64,000 nucleotides of DNA from Eonycteris spelaea (lineage: Eukaryota; Chordata; Mammalia; Chiroptera; Pteropodidae), in assembly GCA_003508835.1 (NCBI GenBank), contig PUFA01000203.1, positions 1,208,501 to 1,272,500 on the forward strand, given 5' to 3'. This document shows, piece after piece, positions 31,701 to 40,779 of this stretch; within the stretch, counting starts at the first letter, position 1, and the number at the start of each line of letters is the position of its first letter. The position numbers and the translations under genes were made by a program. A model generated the notes under the pieces. The model searched no databases, was not told the DNA's origin, and worked only from the letters and a program-made list of their open reading frames with translations.

Positions 31701-33484
31701 GAAGTCCTGGAGGCCCTTCTGGTGGAAGAGGCTCAGAGCCCTGCGGCTGTCCCCTGTTGGGAGGTGATGAGAAGAGGTGAGTGAGAGTGAGGAGCTGGTG
31801 GGCAAGCAGCTGACTTCTGAGACAGAAGTGGGGGAAGGGGAGGGTTGGCGGAGTGTGGTCTCCAGGCCTTGTGGGGGCCCTCCTCACCAGCAGCTCCCCG
31901 CGCCCCGCCCTGCTGGGCTTTGTGTGTTGAGCCCACAGTGGAGAGGACAGGCGGCCAGACACAAGGTAATGAGAGCCCAGGGCTGGGGGTGGGCGCCCAC
32001 ACCGACAGACAGACAAAGGGACCGGACATAAAGTGAGACACAAAGCAGGCTCGCAGCTGCTGAGGGGGACACGGCCCTCCGGGGCGGGTGGGCAGGAAGG
32101 TGTCAGCAGCCGCAGGCAGGAAAGCCAGGCACAGGCAGACCGTGCGTCTGAGCCCTGCGGCTTGTAAGGCTCGCACTCGGGCCCACTTCCTTCCCCTCCC
32201 CGCCTGCAGGAAATTTCCCCACTACAAGGAGAGCCGGAGGCTGAGCAGAAGGGACAAGTTTCTCCTGAGTCTCCGTGGGCCGAGGAGGTGAGCCTAGGTG
32301 CTCTCCGTCACCTTGGCATCGTGACGGGGTGTGTGCGTCCCTGTTCCCCTGGCCACCAGCGAAGGCAAGGCGCTCCTGCCATCCTCCCTCATGGGCACAT
32401 TCGACTTTGCATTCATTGGAGGACTGACAGGCTAATTATCACGCTGCTGGAGGCTGAGTCTTTGACAGGCTCACCAGGAGGAGTGGGGAGCAGTGTGGCA
32501 AGGTGCTGGGAGGGCTGGCCTCCCCCAGGGCGGTGGAAAACCCCATTAGGGATCCCTGACCACCAGCAGCATGACTGTCAGATGGCTCATCTGCTCCCTG
32601 TGGGACGCCAGCACCTTGCCGGCAGGGGCCTCCTGCATGTGTGGGGGATCCCAGCCCACACACGGAGGAGGCCCCTGCCTCAGTGGGCATCACCCATTTC
32701 CTTTACCACGTCACCCCAGAAAGCAGCGGAAGACACAGCCGTGCCCAGGAGCCCCTGCCCCACGTCCCCTGCCCACGCCCCCTGCCCCACACCCCCTGCC
32801 CCTCGCCTCCTGCAGGGCCTGGGCCCTTCACTGGATCTTCCCGCAGAGGCTGGAGGCTGGCAGCCCGCAGCCTCAGTAAGAAACCAGCCAAGCTGTGCCC
32901 ACGGGGACCCACGGCCTGTACCCCAGCCGGGCCACCCTAAGTCCTCACATTCCTGTGGTACCGGACGCGCCTGGCCCAGCATAATCTGTGCGGTTGGCTA
33001 GGGCCTGGCGTGTCCTGCGTCACCACATCCACAGAAGTCCTTCGGGCATGGGCCTTGACCTTGGGGCACCCGGGGACGTGAAAGCAGTTACGGGTTCAAG
33101 GTGCCCAGCTCGATGACAGTGGGGTTTAAGGAGGGAAAGAAAAGCCCCCGTTTTGGGAGAGCCAGGAGTGGTGCCCTGGGCCCCTCTCATCCCTGGGCTT
33201 GGCCTTCACCCAGGCGGCTTTCATCTCGGTTCTGGCTGGCTCCCGCCCTCTGCCTCCCGCCCTGGCCTCTCCGTTTCTTCGAGTCCGTTCCTCGCCCCTC
33301 CCTCCAGCTGGCGGTGGCCATCCCCACACCTCTGGGTCATCAAACACTTACCTGCGAGGTACTTGACCCTGGGCACGGGCCCCTGCCCACCCTCCCCCGC
33401 AGTCCAGGGCAGCAGCAGCAGCAGTCCGAAGAGGAAAAGGCCCAGGAGGCTCCAGGGGTCCGGGCCCGGGGCGGGAGGGGCCAT
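19136..33484 (-). CDS. SEMA4A: SEMA4A CDS span: class 4 transmembrane semaphorin
   Basis: Fourteen coding exons sum to 2278 nt, two short of 2280 (759 aa; human is 761). Semaphorin-4A is a type I membrane ligand for plexins and TIM-2, acting in T-cell priming, retinal maintenance and axon/vessel guidance. In order: signal peptide (1 to about 33; leucine core [13 protein letters not shown]), sema domain (about 60-470; e.g. [59 protein letters not shown]), PSI (about 493-540, [20 protein letters not shown]), Ig-like (about 570-630; cysteines in LPCPH and LYQCWA), one TM helix ([19 protein letters not shown]) and a short tail. All introns are GT-AG with consistent phases. Two single-base losses near 19448-19472 break the frame before the TM helix; they are probably assembly errors. 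Confidence 0.95.
20118..20218 (-). CDS. SEMA4A: SEMA4A coding exon 13
   Basis: 101 nt, residues 529-563: [32 protein letters not shown]. Acceptor CTTCTCAG, donor ATCA|GTGAGT. Completes PSI and leads into the Ig-like region. Confidence 0.92.
20478..20635 (-). CDS. SEMA4A: SEMA4A coding exon 12 (PSI domain)
   Basis: 158 nt, residues 477-529: [40 protein letters not shown] ... CSLLPTPV. The cysteine spacing C-x5-C-x2-C-x8-C is the PSI (plexin-semaphorin-integrin) knot. Donor GTCCC|GTGAGT. Confidence 0.93.
20725..20843 (-). CDS. SEMA4A: SEMA4A coding exon 11
   Basis: 119 nt, residues 437-476: [20 protein letters not shown] ... LQLAPAQ. End of the sema propeller. Acceptor CCCGCAG, donor CAG|GTGCGG. 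Confidence 0.93.
21175..22213 (-). other. SEMA4A: SEMA4A intron segment between coding exons 10 and 11
   Basis: Part of the 20844-22213 intron. Contains a long pyrimidine/C-rich tract (about 21597-21720) and an L2 3' terminus (about 22065-22120, TAGCAGGGTGCCAGGCACAT, GTGCTCAGAAAACATTTCTT). No exon recognised. Confidence 0.7.
22214..22394 (-). CDS. SEMA4A: SEMA4A coding exon 10
   Basis: 181 nt, residues 377-437: [40 protein letters not shown] ... [10 protein letters not shown]. It follows the largest SEMA4A coding intron (22395-26951). Acceptor CCTGTAG, donor ACCA|GTGAGT. Confidence 0.94.
24170..24192 (+). repeat. (CCCCCA)n microsatellite
   Basis: About three and a half perfect CCCCCA hexamers within an intron of SEMA4A. 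No functional claim. Confidence 0.85.
24597..24702 (+). repeat. MLT1-type MaLR LTR fragment
   Basis: TGTAGTGGCCTGAATGGTGC, TGCCCCCCAACAGAAG and AACCTGTGAATGTGACTTTA + TTTGCAAAAAGGGTCTTTGC match the 5' portion of MLT1 LTRs (GAATGTGACCTTATTTGGAA, AGGGTCTTTGCAGATG). Truncated ancient LTR; no retroviral genes nearby. Confidence 0.7.
25034..25130 (+). repeat. L2 LINE 3' end
   Basis: GTCAGCCCCATGAGAAGCTT, CTGTTTTGTTCATTCCTGTA, CCTCCAGTGCCCAGGACAGT, ending CAGCTGTTGAATGAA. Clear L2 terminus. Confidence 0.65.
25671..25818 (+). repeat. Target-site duplication pair around the 5S retroposon
   Basis: Perfect 12-bp copies of AAGAAACAGGCA at 25671-25682 and 25807-25818. The A-rich start (AAGAAA) fits L1-endonuclease nicking. 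Five bases (GAGCG and following C) lie between the left copy and the 5S start. Confidence 0.9.
25689..25797 (+). mobile_element. 5S rRNA-derived retroposon (pseudogene/SINE-like)
   Basis: GTCTACAGCACGCCACCCTG ... CCCGATCTCGTCTGATCTC ... GAAGCTAAGC ... GTTAGTACTTGGATGGGAGA ... GCTGTAGGCATT is 5S rRNA, about 106 nt instead of 121. The loss is mainly an 11-nt gap after GAAGCTAAGC, removing most of the internal element of the Pol III promoter. Box A and box C regions are still readable. A short A-rich tail (GAAGAAAAA) follows. A 12-bp direct repeat AAGAAACAGGCA flanks it (25671-25682 and 25807-25818), the mark of LINE-type retroposition. It sits in a SEMA4A intron, antisense to the gene. Not a working 5S gene. 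Confidence 0.9.
26952..27105 (-). CDS. SEMA4A: SEMA4A coding exon 9
   Basis: 154 nt, residues 325-376: [20 protein letters not shown] ... [13 protein letters not shown] ... SPRPGS. Conserved sema blades. Acceptor GGCTCCAG, donor GCAGC|GTGAGT. Confidence 0.94.
28004..28176 (-). CDS. SEMA4A: SEMA4A coding exon 8
   Basis: 173 nt, residues 268-325: [20 protein letters not shown] ... [20 protein letters not shown] ... FTSQ. NFS is a possible N-glycosylation site absent from human (ADSPTAP there). Acceptor CTCCTAG, donor CAGTG|GTGAGC. Confidence 0.93.
28307..28431 (-). CDS. SEMA4A: SEMA4A coding exon 7
   Basis: 125 nt, residues 226-267: [20 protein letters not shown] ... SRVARVCK. Very GC- and CpG-rich. 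Acceptor CCCGCAG, donor AAG|GTGCGC. Minus-strand reading is intact, so the 358-aa plus-strand ORF across it is a shadow. Confidence 0.94.
28764..28880 (-). CDS. SEMA4A: SEMA4A coding exon 6
   Basis: 117 nt, residues 187-226: [20 protein letters not shown] ... DTFLRWLQ. The D/N-F-L-G-S-E-P signature typical of sema domains. Acceptor TGCCCCCAG, donor CAAC|GTAAGT. Confidence 0.94.
29657..29762 (-). CDS. SEMA4A: SEMA4A coding exon 5
   Basis: 106 nt, residues 152-187: [20 protein letters not shown], then [15 protein letters not shown]. Strongly conserved sema segment. Acceptor CCACCAG, donor GGTGG|GTGAGT. Confidence 0.94.
29980..30078 (-). CDS. SEMA4A: SEMA4A coding exon 4
   Basis: 99 nt, residues 119-151: [20 protein letters not shown], then [16 protein letters not shown] is a potential N-glycosylation site (human NVT). 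GT-AG ends; donor ATT|GTGAGT. Confidence 0.93.
30342..30401 (-). CDS. SEMA4A: SEMA4A coding exon 3
   Basis: 60 nt, residues 99-118 ([20 protein letters not shown]). Acceptor CATTTCAG, donor GAG|GTGAGC. The cysteine in ECAFK is a conserved semaphorin disulfide position. Confidence 0.92.
31199..31266 (+). mobile_element. MER2/Tigger2-like DNA transposon fragment
   Basis: CACACTCGAACATCCGCATA and TAGCTTTTGAGTCCCCCAAA + CTTAAC match the MER2 end region (GTCGAAAATCCGCGTATAAC, TTTTGACTCCCCAAAAACTT). Fragment in SEMA4A intron 2 (coding exons 2-3). Confidence 0.6.
31340..31448. mobile_element. Palindromic Tigger-type MITE with TA target duplication
   Basis: Starts CAGTGGCCCTTGGCGTTCAC and ends CCAGGGGTACAGAGCCAACTG-like in inverted orientation, with TA on both sides (31338-31339 and 31449-31450). 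Centre AAAAATACTGTTTTCGATCA is the hallmark of pogo/Tigger fold-back elements. 109 bp; the two halves can pair into a hairpin when transcribed. Located in the intron between SEMA4A coding exons 2 and 3. Confidence 0.7.
31593..31753 (-). CDS. SEMA4A: SEMA4A coding exon 2
   Basis: 161 nt, residues 45-98: [18 protein letters not shown] ... [17 protein letters not shown] ... LQSM. Start of the sema beta-propeller. Acceptor CCAACAG, donor ATG|GTGAGG. Confidence 0.93.
32750..32816 (+). repeat. C-rich minisatellite, unit about 14-16 bp
   Basis: About four imperfect copies of CCCCTGCCCCACRC-type units in a SEMA4A intron. Copy lengths vary between 14 and 16 bp. Confidence 0.6.
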
Positions 33485-33510
33485 GCTCAGCCTCGGGCTG
33501 TCCGCCGGCT
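33352..33510 (-). CDS. SEMA4A: SEMA4A coding exon 1 (start ATG at 33482-33484)
   Basis: Acceptor TTTCCCCAG, 26 nt of 5' UTR, then ATG. Coding part 33352-33484 gives [17 protein letters not shown]... the signal peptide, and VPRVKYLA plus one base. Donor GCAG|GTAAGTG. The non-coding first exon lies upstream and was not located. Confidence 0.93.
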
Positions 33511-36500
33511 CTGGGGAAACAGCAGCAGACTCTCTGGCAGACGGTCCTCACCACATCTGCCCCGGGACCAATCGGAGAGCCCCAGGCAGCAGAAGTGTGT
33601 GGGAGGGGGGGTGCTGGGGGACAGTTTCCTTTTCAGAAAGCCCTCCGAGTCTCACTTCCATCCCCGAACCAGGGCACAGCCTTGGCCTGCAGCCGCACCC
33701 CCCATCTGCAGGAGCCCAGCTGTTCCCCTCTGGGCTCCTTCTACTGACAGCCCCACGCTGCCTTCTCACCTCACTCAGGGAGGTCCTTGCCACCTGCTCT
33801 TTGCCTGCCTTCCTCCCAGGTCCAGAGTCCAAAACCATCGCCCCCACCCCCGCAGGGGACTTCGTGGGGAGCAGATGCCACACTCGACGCACAGAGCCCC
33901 CAGGCCTGACTCTCCTGGCACTTTCGGACGCTCACACTCACCCCGCCCACCGATGACCCAAGCAGGCGGACCACGGCAGGGGCGGCTGCCTGTCTCCCAG
34001 CCTCTGCAGCTGCCCACCCTTTCCCTGGTCTCTGTCCCCGGGGACCGCCGGTCTCCAGCCACCCATCTCATCTCACACATACCCTCGAGCCAGCCACAGA
34101 GCAGAACCAGGCGTCTAGACTCTCGGGCGGAGGTGCCATCCGAGAGAAAGAAGTGAGCAGGGGTTCCCAGGCCCCAGAGGCAGAGGGCAGAGGCTTAACC
34201 TGGCTGGGCCAGCGGCGAGACCCCCCAGGTGCCCATCACTCTGAGCCAGCACCCGCAGAGGGAAACCGGGAAACCGGGAAACCGGAATTTCCACCTCTCG
34301 AGTTGTGACAGGTCTCAGGCTTGGGCGGAAGTTGGTAGATTGGGAGGGGAATAAAAGGAGACACACCTCTTTCTTCCCCTCCGTTCACCTCTGTCTCTCC
34401 AGAAAGTTTAAAAGGCCAGGAAGTTTCTAGGTCGCTTCAGCCATTCCCTTGTGCCCCTCGCATCCTGTCTAACCAGCCGAGCAGTGGCTCTCCCCTTGCT
34501 CAACATCTCCAGGCAGGGGTTCCTCTTTTCGCGTGCCCACGAGGTAGGGTCTCACCACTCCCACCTACAGGGAAGTCTCTGCACTGGCCCGACTTTTGAC
34601 TTTCTTCTTTTAAAACTGAGGTGATTGCGCGGGGCTCTCCCCGGGGCTTTGCTGAGGAAGTCCTGGTGAGGCCCAATCCCCATCACCGCCATGGCGGCAT
34701 CAGGCTGGTGGGAGACCCAGAAAGTTTCCCATCTGAGCTCATACTTCTAGAACACACTTCTGAGGCACCCAACTTCCCCATGGTGACTGGTCGCCCCTCC
34801 CAGAAGGCGCCAGGGGAAAACTCATCATGCAGGGTTCACGAGGCCTCCAGCACCCAACTCCATGACCTACAAAGGGGGCAGCTCCCTGCCCACTCAGCCC
34901 AACAACTGACTGCCTGTTAAAGAGCACAGCCACCCCAAGGCCAATGCCAACCCGAGGCTAGTCCGACTCCAATAAATCGCCCGCCTCCTCCTTAAAGCAC
35001 CTGTCTGACCGTCAGGAAGTCCTCCCACTGTGTGGCTGTCCCCCCTGGGCCGCGGCACCAGCCTACACAGTGATGGCTCGGCCCGGGCTGACCCGGCAAT
35101 GCATGTCGAAGGCTGCGCAGCTGCCTCTGGTTCTCGGTCATTTCCCTGTGGGGTGGTCTCAGCTGCACCCCTCCCGACAGCTGTTTCTGTCCAGACTTGC
35201 CTGAGACTCCCCAGACTCTCATGGAGACTGGTTGCCGGCTCCTCGAGAGAAGCCATGGGCCGCCCGCCCACCCCCAGAATGTCTTCCTGACTCTCAGAAT
35301 CCAGGGGGAACCCCCACCTGGACCCCACCTTCTGTGTCTCCCAAGCCCAGCTCAGATGCGGGCCCTACCCTGCCCCTGGGCCTTCATGTTTGAACAGATT
35401 AGCTTATCTGGGTCACTGGGAGGGGTTCCGTTGGGGGTGAAGTGGGGAGAAAGTTCCAGCCCCACCCTCCCAGCCGAGGCCCTGGTCCCACCTCCCTGGA
35501 AGGCTTAGCACCGTGGCCCAGGCCCCGTTCCCAAGACCCTCCAGCCAGCCAGCGTCATCTGCGCTGTCAGACCTCCAGCCACTTCGGCAGAGAGCAGCCC
35601 CAGGACCCCACTTCCCAGAGGAGGAAGGTGATATCACGTAGCCAGAAGCCAAGTTAAACCTGGTCAGCCTTTCAGAACTAACCCCTCAGCCACACTGCCC
35701 TCCCAGCCCCTGCCCCAGCTAGGACCTCAGCCTCTCAGATGGAGAAGGCCAGCCTGTGTATGTGGGGGTGGGGGGGCGGAGCTCCAGGTCCTCTGGGCTA
35801 AGATGCAGTCTCTGGGGTGACCCCTGACCCCAGAGAGGACAGGAGACTGCGGAGAAAGGCTGTCAGTACAGTTAAGGGTGCCACCCTGCCTGCCCAGGGC
35901 CTCCTTCAGGGCCTCCTTCCCCGCGCCCAGTGGGGAGGCAGGGCCCCCGCTCCTGCCCCACTCCTGCCCCCTCCCCGCCCCGCCCCTGCCCCCTGCCCCT
36001 CTGGTGGCGGAGCCTGTGAGGCAGGAGGCAGGCCGCAGTCAGTCACGCTGCCACCCCCTGCGGCAGCTGGCAGGGCCCACAGCTGCGGCTGGCTTCGTGG
36101 GCTCAGGCCCTGAGCAGCCACACAGGCCCCGCGCCGCGGGCCCCACGCCTCGTCTGACGCGCGGCCGCCACCGCCTCGCAAGCCAGGCCCTCCGCGGGGG
36201 GCCGGCGCTGTCACTCTGCACCGGGCTCCCAAGCGATGCGGCAGGTCCTGCCCCAGCGGCGACGAGCTCGGAGCTGACTGGCCCCCAGCCCTCTCTGGAC
36301 AAGTGGGGAAACCGAGGCCCGGGAGCGCAGCTGTCTGGGCCGGTCCTGTCAGGTTCCGGTGCGGGGTGGGGGAGGGTTCCCAGCCCCAACGCGGGGGTTC
36401 CCTAGCTCCTTTCTCCGCAAGCCCTGGAGCCCAGGCTGGGCACACTCGGGGGACCACTCCCCCCCCCACCCCGGCCCCCAGACCTCATCAGACAGGCTTC

Positions 36501-39500
36501 CCGGCCCAGGGAAGATTCAGATGTGGGGAGGCCTGGGGAACACGACGTTGCTCCGCCCCCGCCCCGCCCCCCATCCTCCGCTCCCCCGACCCCTGCTCCT
36601 GGCCCACCGCAAGGCTCCTTCTCTTCTGCGCCCCTGGAGCTGGGATGCCTCACTAAGGGGGCTCCTGGACCCAGGAGAGATGCCGCTCGAGCGCGATGAC
36701 CCGGCAGAGTCAGGGTCCCCCTTCCCCAGCCTCGGGACGGCCCAAGAGAGCTCCGTCCTGGGCAGCAGCAGCGCCCGGCTCCCCTTCCCCAGCCCCACCT
36801 GCCTGCCCCTCGCAAACCTCCCTCACGGTCACAGGCAAGTCAAAGCAACTTCTATTTATTACGTGGAGGGCGAGGAGCCTCTGCTCCCCGGCACCCCCGC
36901 CTCGTCCCGCCCCGCCGTCTCCCGTGCACCCCCCAGCCCCTTACCGGCGCCTCCCAGGTCCTCTCCTCCAGGCTGACTGGCGCTGGGAGGCTGAGGGACC
37001 AAGCGACCACCGCACACAATGGCCCGACCCTGAGTCCGCCCCCTCCTCCGGACAGAGCCTGTGCCAGACAATGGGTGGCCCCCTGCCCTCAGAGCTGCGG
37101 CTCTCCTGCCCCCTTACCTGAGCTTGGGGACGCGCTGCGTTGTTTCCCTCCCGTCAGAAAGCCAGCCTGTGGTGTCCCAGGGCTCAGTCCTGCCACACCC
37201 CCGCCCCCCATCCCCAACCCCAACCCCATCCCGCCTCACTGGTCCTCAGTCGCCATGGCGACCGCATCTCTAAGTGGGAGGGACTAGAATCTCCCCACAT
37301 TCTTCCTCCTCCTACCGGTGTCCCCCTGTGCCCCACCTTCTGCGGCTCTTGGGTCCACATGTGGAAGAGGCGGGGGCTCCCGATGCGGGGGTGGGGGGGG
37401 CAGAGGAGGCGCTAGGCCCTGGGGGGTCACCCTTCAGCCCCCTGGCCCGGTGGCAGGCGAGGATTGCAGAGCAGCTGTGCCCCAGCTGGGATCGGAGTCA
37501 GCGGGGGCCAGTTTCCCCTGCGGTGGGTTCTGCCGGGCCTCCCTCTTTGTGGGAACGCAGCACACGCAGGTGCTCACACCCGGATGCCAGCCAGCCTGAC
37601 CCTATGCAGACCGGGTTTGCCAGGCCGGGAGCAAAGGAACACGTAAAAATCCTCTGCAAATGAGATGAGAGAGAGGGTCTTTTTCGGTCAAGAAGCCTAA
37701 GAAGCCTCTTCTATTACGAGCACCCCAACTTCGCTGGGACGGGGCGCCCCTTCTCCAGAAGCCTTGACTAACCCCTTGACCTATGAGAAGGAGAAGGTTC
37801 ATGCTAAAAGAGGAGAGATGGGGGGTGGACTCCGGCAGGGCAGAGCGGGCAGGGATGAGCCGGACAAGCCCGAGCCGGCCCTCCCCGCCCGCGAAGGACA
37901 GACGCAGGCTGGGGCCTGGCTGGGCTCTGGGAGCCGGGCCCGTGTCCTCTGCCAGCCATGATCCCGAGCGACCCTACTGACCCACAGGCCCTCCCGTCCT
38001 CGCTGGACTCTCGACTTCTTGGCACCGTGGCCGGTTGAAAAGCCCGGTCTAGGTCGGCCCGTCTCACGGTGGGGAGACTGGAGCAGGCGCCTAGGGGAGC
38101 GAGAGCCCCGGGCCCCAGGCCTGGTGCCTGCAGCTCAGACGTGGGCCCAGGCGGGGCGTGCGCTCTCCCTGACCCACACGCTGGAACGCTGGCTTCGCAG
38201 CCTGCCCGGGGGCAGCACGGCTCCCGTGCAGACTCCGTCACATTTCTAGGAAGAGTGAAGTGAATGTGCTGGTGACGGCCTGGGGCACAGGGTGTCAGAG
38301 GCCGGGTCTGCTTCCTTCTCGGGTGCGGGCCAGCTGACGGGCGAGCTTTCCTGTCTAGGGCAGGGCGGGGAGGGCAAGGCCTGTGCAGAAAGTGGAACTG
38401 GCCTCCGCAGGAGCTGCTGGCACAGCCCCCCACCCCCCATCTCTCCATCCCCCGCCATCCGGACTCTGCCAGTGCGGCCCTCAGCACCTCCTCGGACGGG
38501 ACCGAGGGTGCCTGCTGCGTCAGGGGCTTCTGGCCCAGGGCCGGGACCCGTGGCAGGAGGGGCGGGAACGCTTTGGAATCGGGGTGGCAGGGGCTGGAGG
38601 AGGGGGACGCGGCTTGAGGCTTGTAACTGCAGGCAGCGGCCTGAGCGTCCCAGGCCCCGCCCCGCCCCCTCCCTGCCCGGCTCAGACCCAGTGTCCGGCT
38701 GCAATTCTGACTGACCCAAGGCAGTGGATGGGGCCCACGAGCCCCGCCTCCCCCCCCTGCACTTTATCCCATGTCACCAGGGGCGGTGGGGGGGTGGCTT
38801 CTGAGAGCCTCTCTCTGGCCTTGACTCACGGAAACCGCCACCAGAGGAAGACACTCAGCTGTCCCCGCGTGGCAGCAGGGACCTAGTCTCGCTGGTGGCG
38901 ATAGCTAGAAGCTTGCTGGGGTGGGCTGGACCCCCAGGTACCCTGTGGCCAGTTCCCGGGGGTAGAGAAGGAAGGGGAGCCCCATCTCCCCTGCTGCCTC
39001 GCACACAACTCCATCCCCCAGTTTGCCGAGCCTCAGTTTCCCCACCTGTGGGGAGACGGGGAGTGGGCGCCCTGTATCTTCCGCTGCAGGAGGGGCGGGG
39101 AGTGGTGGAGGGGGAGGAGACCCACACATCCTGCCCCCAGGCTCTGCCCCTCAAAGCCCTCCGTGCCCCTAGTCTGAAGCCAGAGGACCACCCGGCCAGG
39201 GCCTCCAAAAGTATCCCCGAGCGCCCCGTGTCCTCAGTGCTGGCAGACCGGCATCCCACACCCCATCCCAACCCAGGGACCCTGGCGCACTTTCAAGCCT
39301 TACCCCCAGCCCAGCAGTGGAGACCCTCACCCAGGCGTCCGAGACCTCCAGCGGAGTCCGCACCGGGCAGCGGTGGAGCAGAGGAGGGCATGGCGGGAGG
39401 CGGGGGGCCTGCCAGCTCCCCCCGGTGCCCCAGTTCCCAGGCGCCTCTTAAAGGGCCCACAAGAATTAGCCAAGGGCAGCTTAAAGGGGTGGATGTAGAG

Positions 39501-40700
39501 GTAAAGTGTGTGTGGGGGAGGATCAGGTTTGCCAGGGGCAGGAGGGCCAAAGTGGGGGGCCCAGCACCCCCTCTGCTGCCCTGGAGGACCCCGGATTCCT
39601 CAGTCTAGTCTTTCCCTCGTCTCATGGGACCCCCACGTTGGCCACCCAGCTTCTGACCACCACCTCCTCGGATCCTGGCCCCTGCTCCCCTTGGGGCCCT
39701 GCCCACTTCCTCCCCCATCCCCCACATTCGTGCCACCTCGGTCTCCGGCGAGGGCTGCCAGCTGGCGCTGACTGGTACGAGGCACGGAGCATCAGCCCAG
39801 GATTGTGCGGCCTGAGGCCTGGCCCGGAGGGGGAGGGGCACCTTGCCCTCCTGAGGGCCTTTCCCAGTCCACCGCTGGAGGGGAGGATGAGGGGGCACCG
39901 AGGTCTGGGGGGGCTGGGAGACGCGGGGTCCTCCCCTTCTCACCAAGTCCCTGATAGGTCGCAGGTGGTGACATGGAAAGGACAATGACTTAGCCAGTTA
40001 CGAGTGCCACGGCAGGGCTGGGGACAGCTGAGAGAAACACCGATAAGGAGAGGGACCAGGAAATGCCAGTGAGAGCCAGCGCCAGCCCCCAGCCGGCAGC
40101 AAACTCCGGCCCTCGCGTCACGCCTTCGCTCGAAATCCCTCTGGCTCCCCAGAGCCCTCGGCTGGTGTCCGGGCCCCCTCCCGGCTCCTCAGTGTGGGAG
40201 GCTCCCCGCCCCCGCCCCGCCCGGGCCCTGCCATCCACGAGTGTCACTTTATCTGTCTCCTGCCTGTGAGGAGCAACGCGGAGTCACCTGGAAGGGCTCT
40301 GCTCGTTGCCACCTGAGAGTTCTCCCCGTCGCCCCGCGCCCACCCACAAGGACCCCTTCTCCGTGAAGCGCCCGGGTCCTCCCTGCGAGGGGTCCTGGGC
40401 CCCCCCCCACCCCGCCACCAGCAGGCACACCTCTGGGTCCCGTGGCCTCCTCACTCAGACGCGGAAACCGCTCGCAGCCCGGCCCCAGGCGCGGGGAGGC
40501 TTCGGCAGCGGGCCGCGGGTTCCGCGTGAGGCCGCCGCTGAGCCTGGGCCCCGGCAGCGAGCGGAAAGCACCTGCCGACCTGCCGGGGACTCAGCGGGAA
40601 CGACGCAGACGAAGATCCCCGCCACCAGCTGCAGGTGTTCTGGACGACGGGGAATGGACAGACACACCTGTGAACTGCGTCCCGTAAAAGCAGGGAGGGT
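33511..40700. other. SEMA4A 5' intron/upstream and spacer; first exon not located
   Basis: No coding exon recognised. SEMA4A must have a non-coding first exon upstream of 33510 and it probably lies here. The CpG-dense block at about 36,100-36,260 is one candidate promoter. MIR-like sequence is present at about 35590-35680. Long plus-strand ORFs such as 33101-34156 show no family features and follow from high GC content. Confidence 0.5.
34258..34287 (+). repeat. 9-bp tandem repeat GGGAAACCG, three copies
   Basis: GGGAAACCG is repeated three times, then GGAATTTCC (34284-34292), a kappaB-like half-palindrome. It lies 0.8 kb upstream of SEMA4A coding exon 1, where a 5' UTR exon or promoter could be. 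A regulatory role is speculation. Confidence 0.6.
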
Positions 40701-40779
40701 GGCGAGGAAGTGACAGGACTCGGGCAGGGAGGACAGCCGACCTTCGACCTTCGGTCGGTCGGGGAGGCTCTGCTGGGTG

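Noticed and set aside
33101..34156. 351-aa plus-strand ORF
   Set aside because: Runs through SEMA4A intron, signal-peptide exon and upstream sequence antisense. Pro/Ser-rich with no conserved motif.
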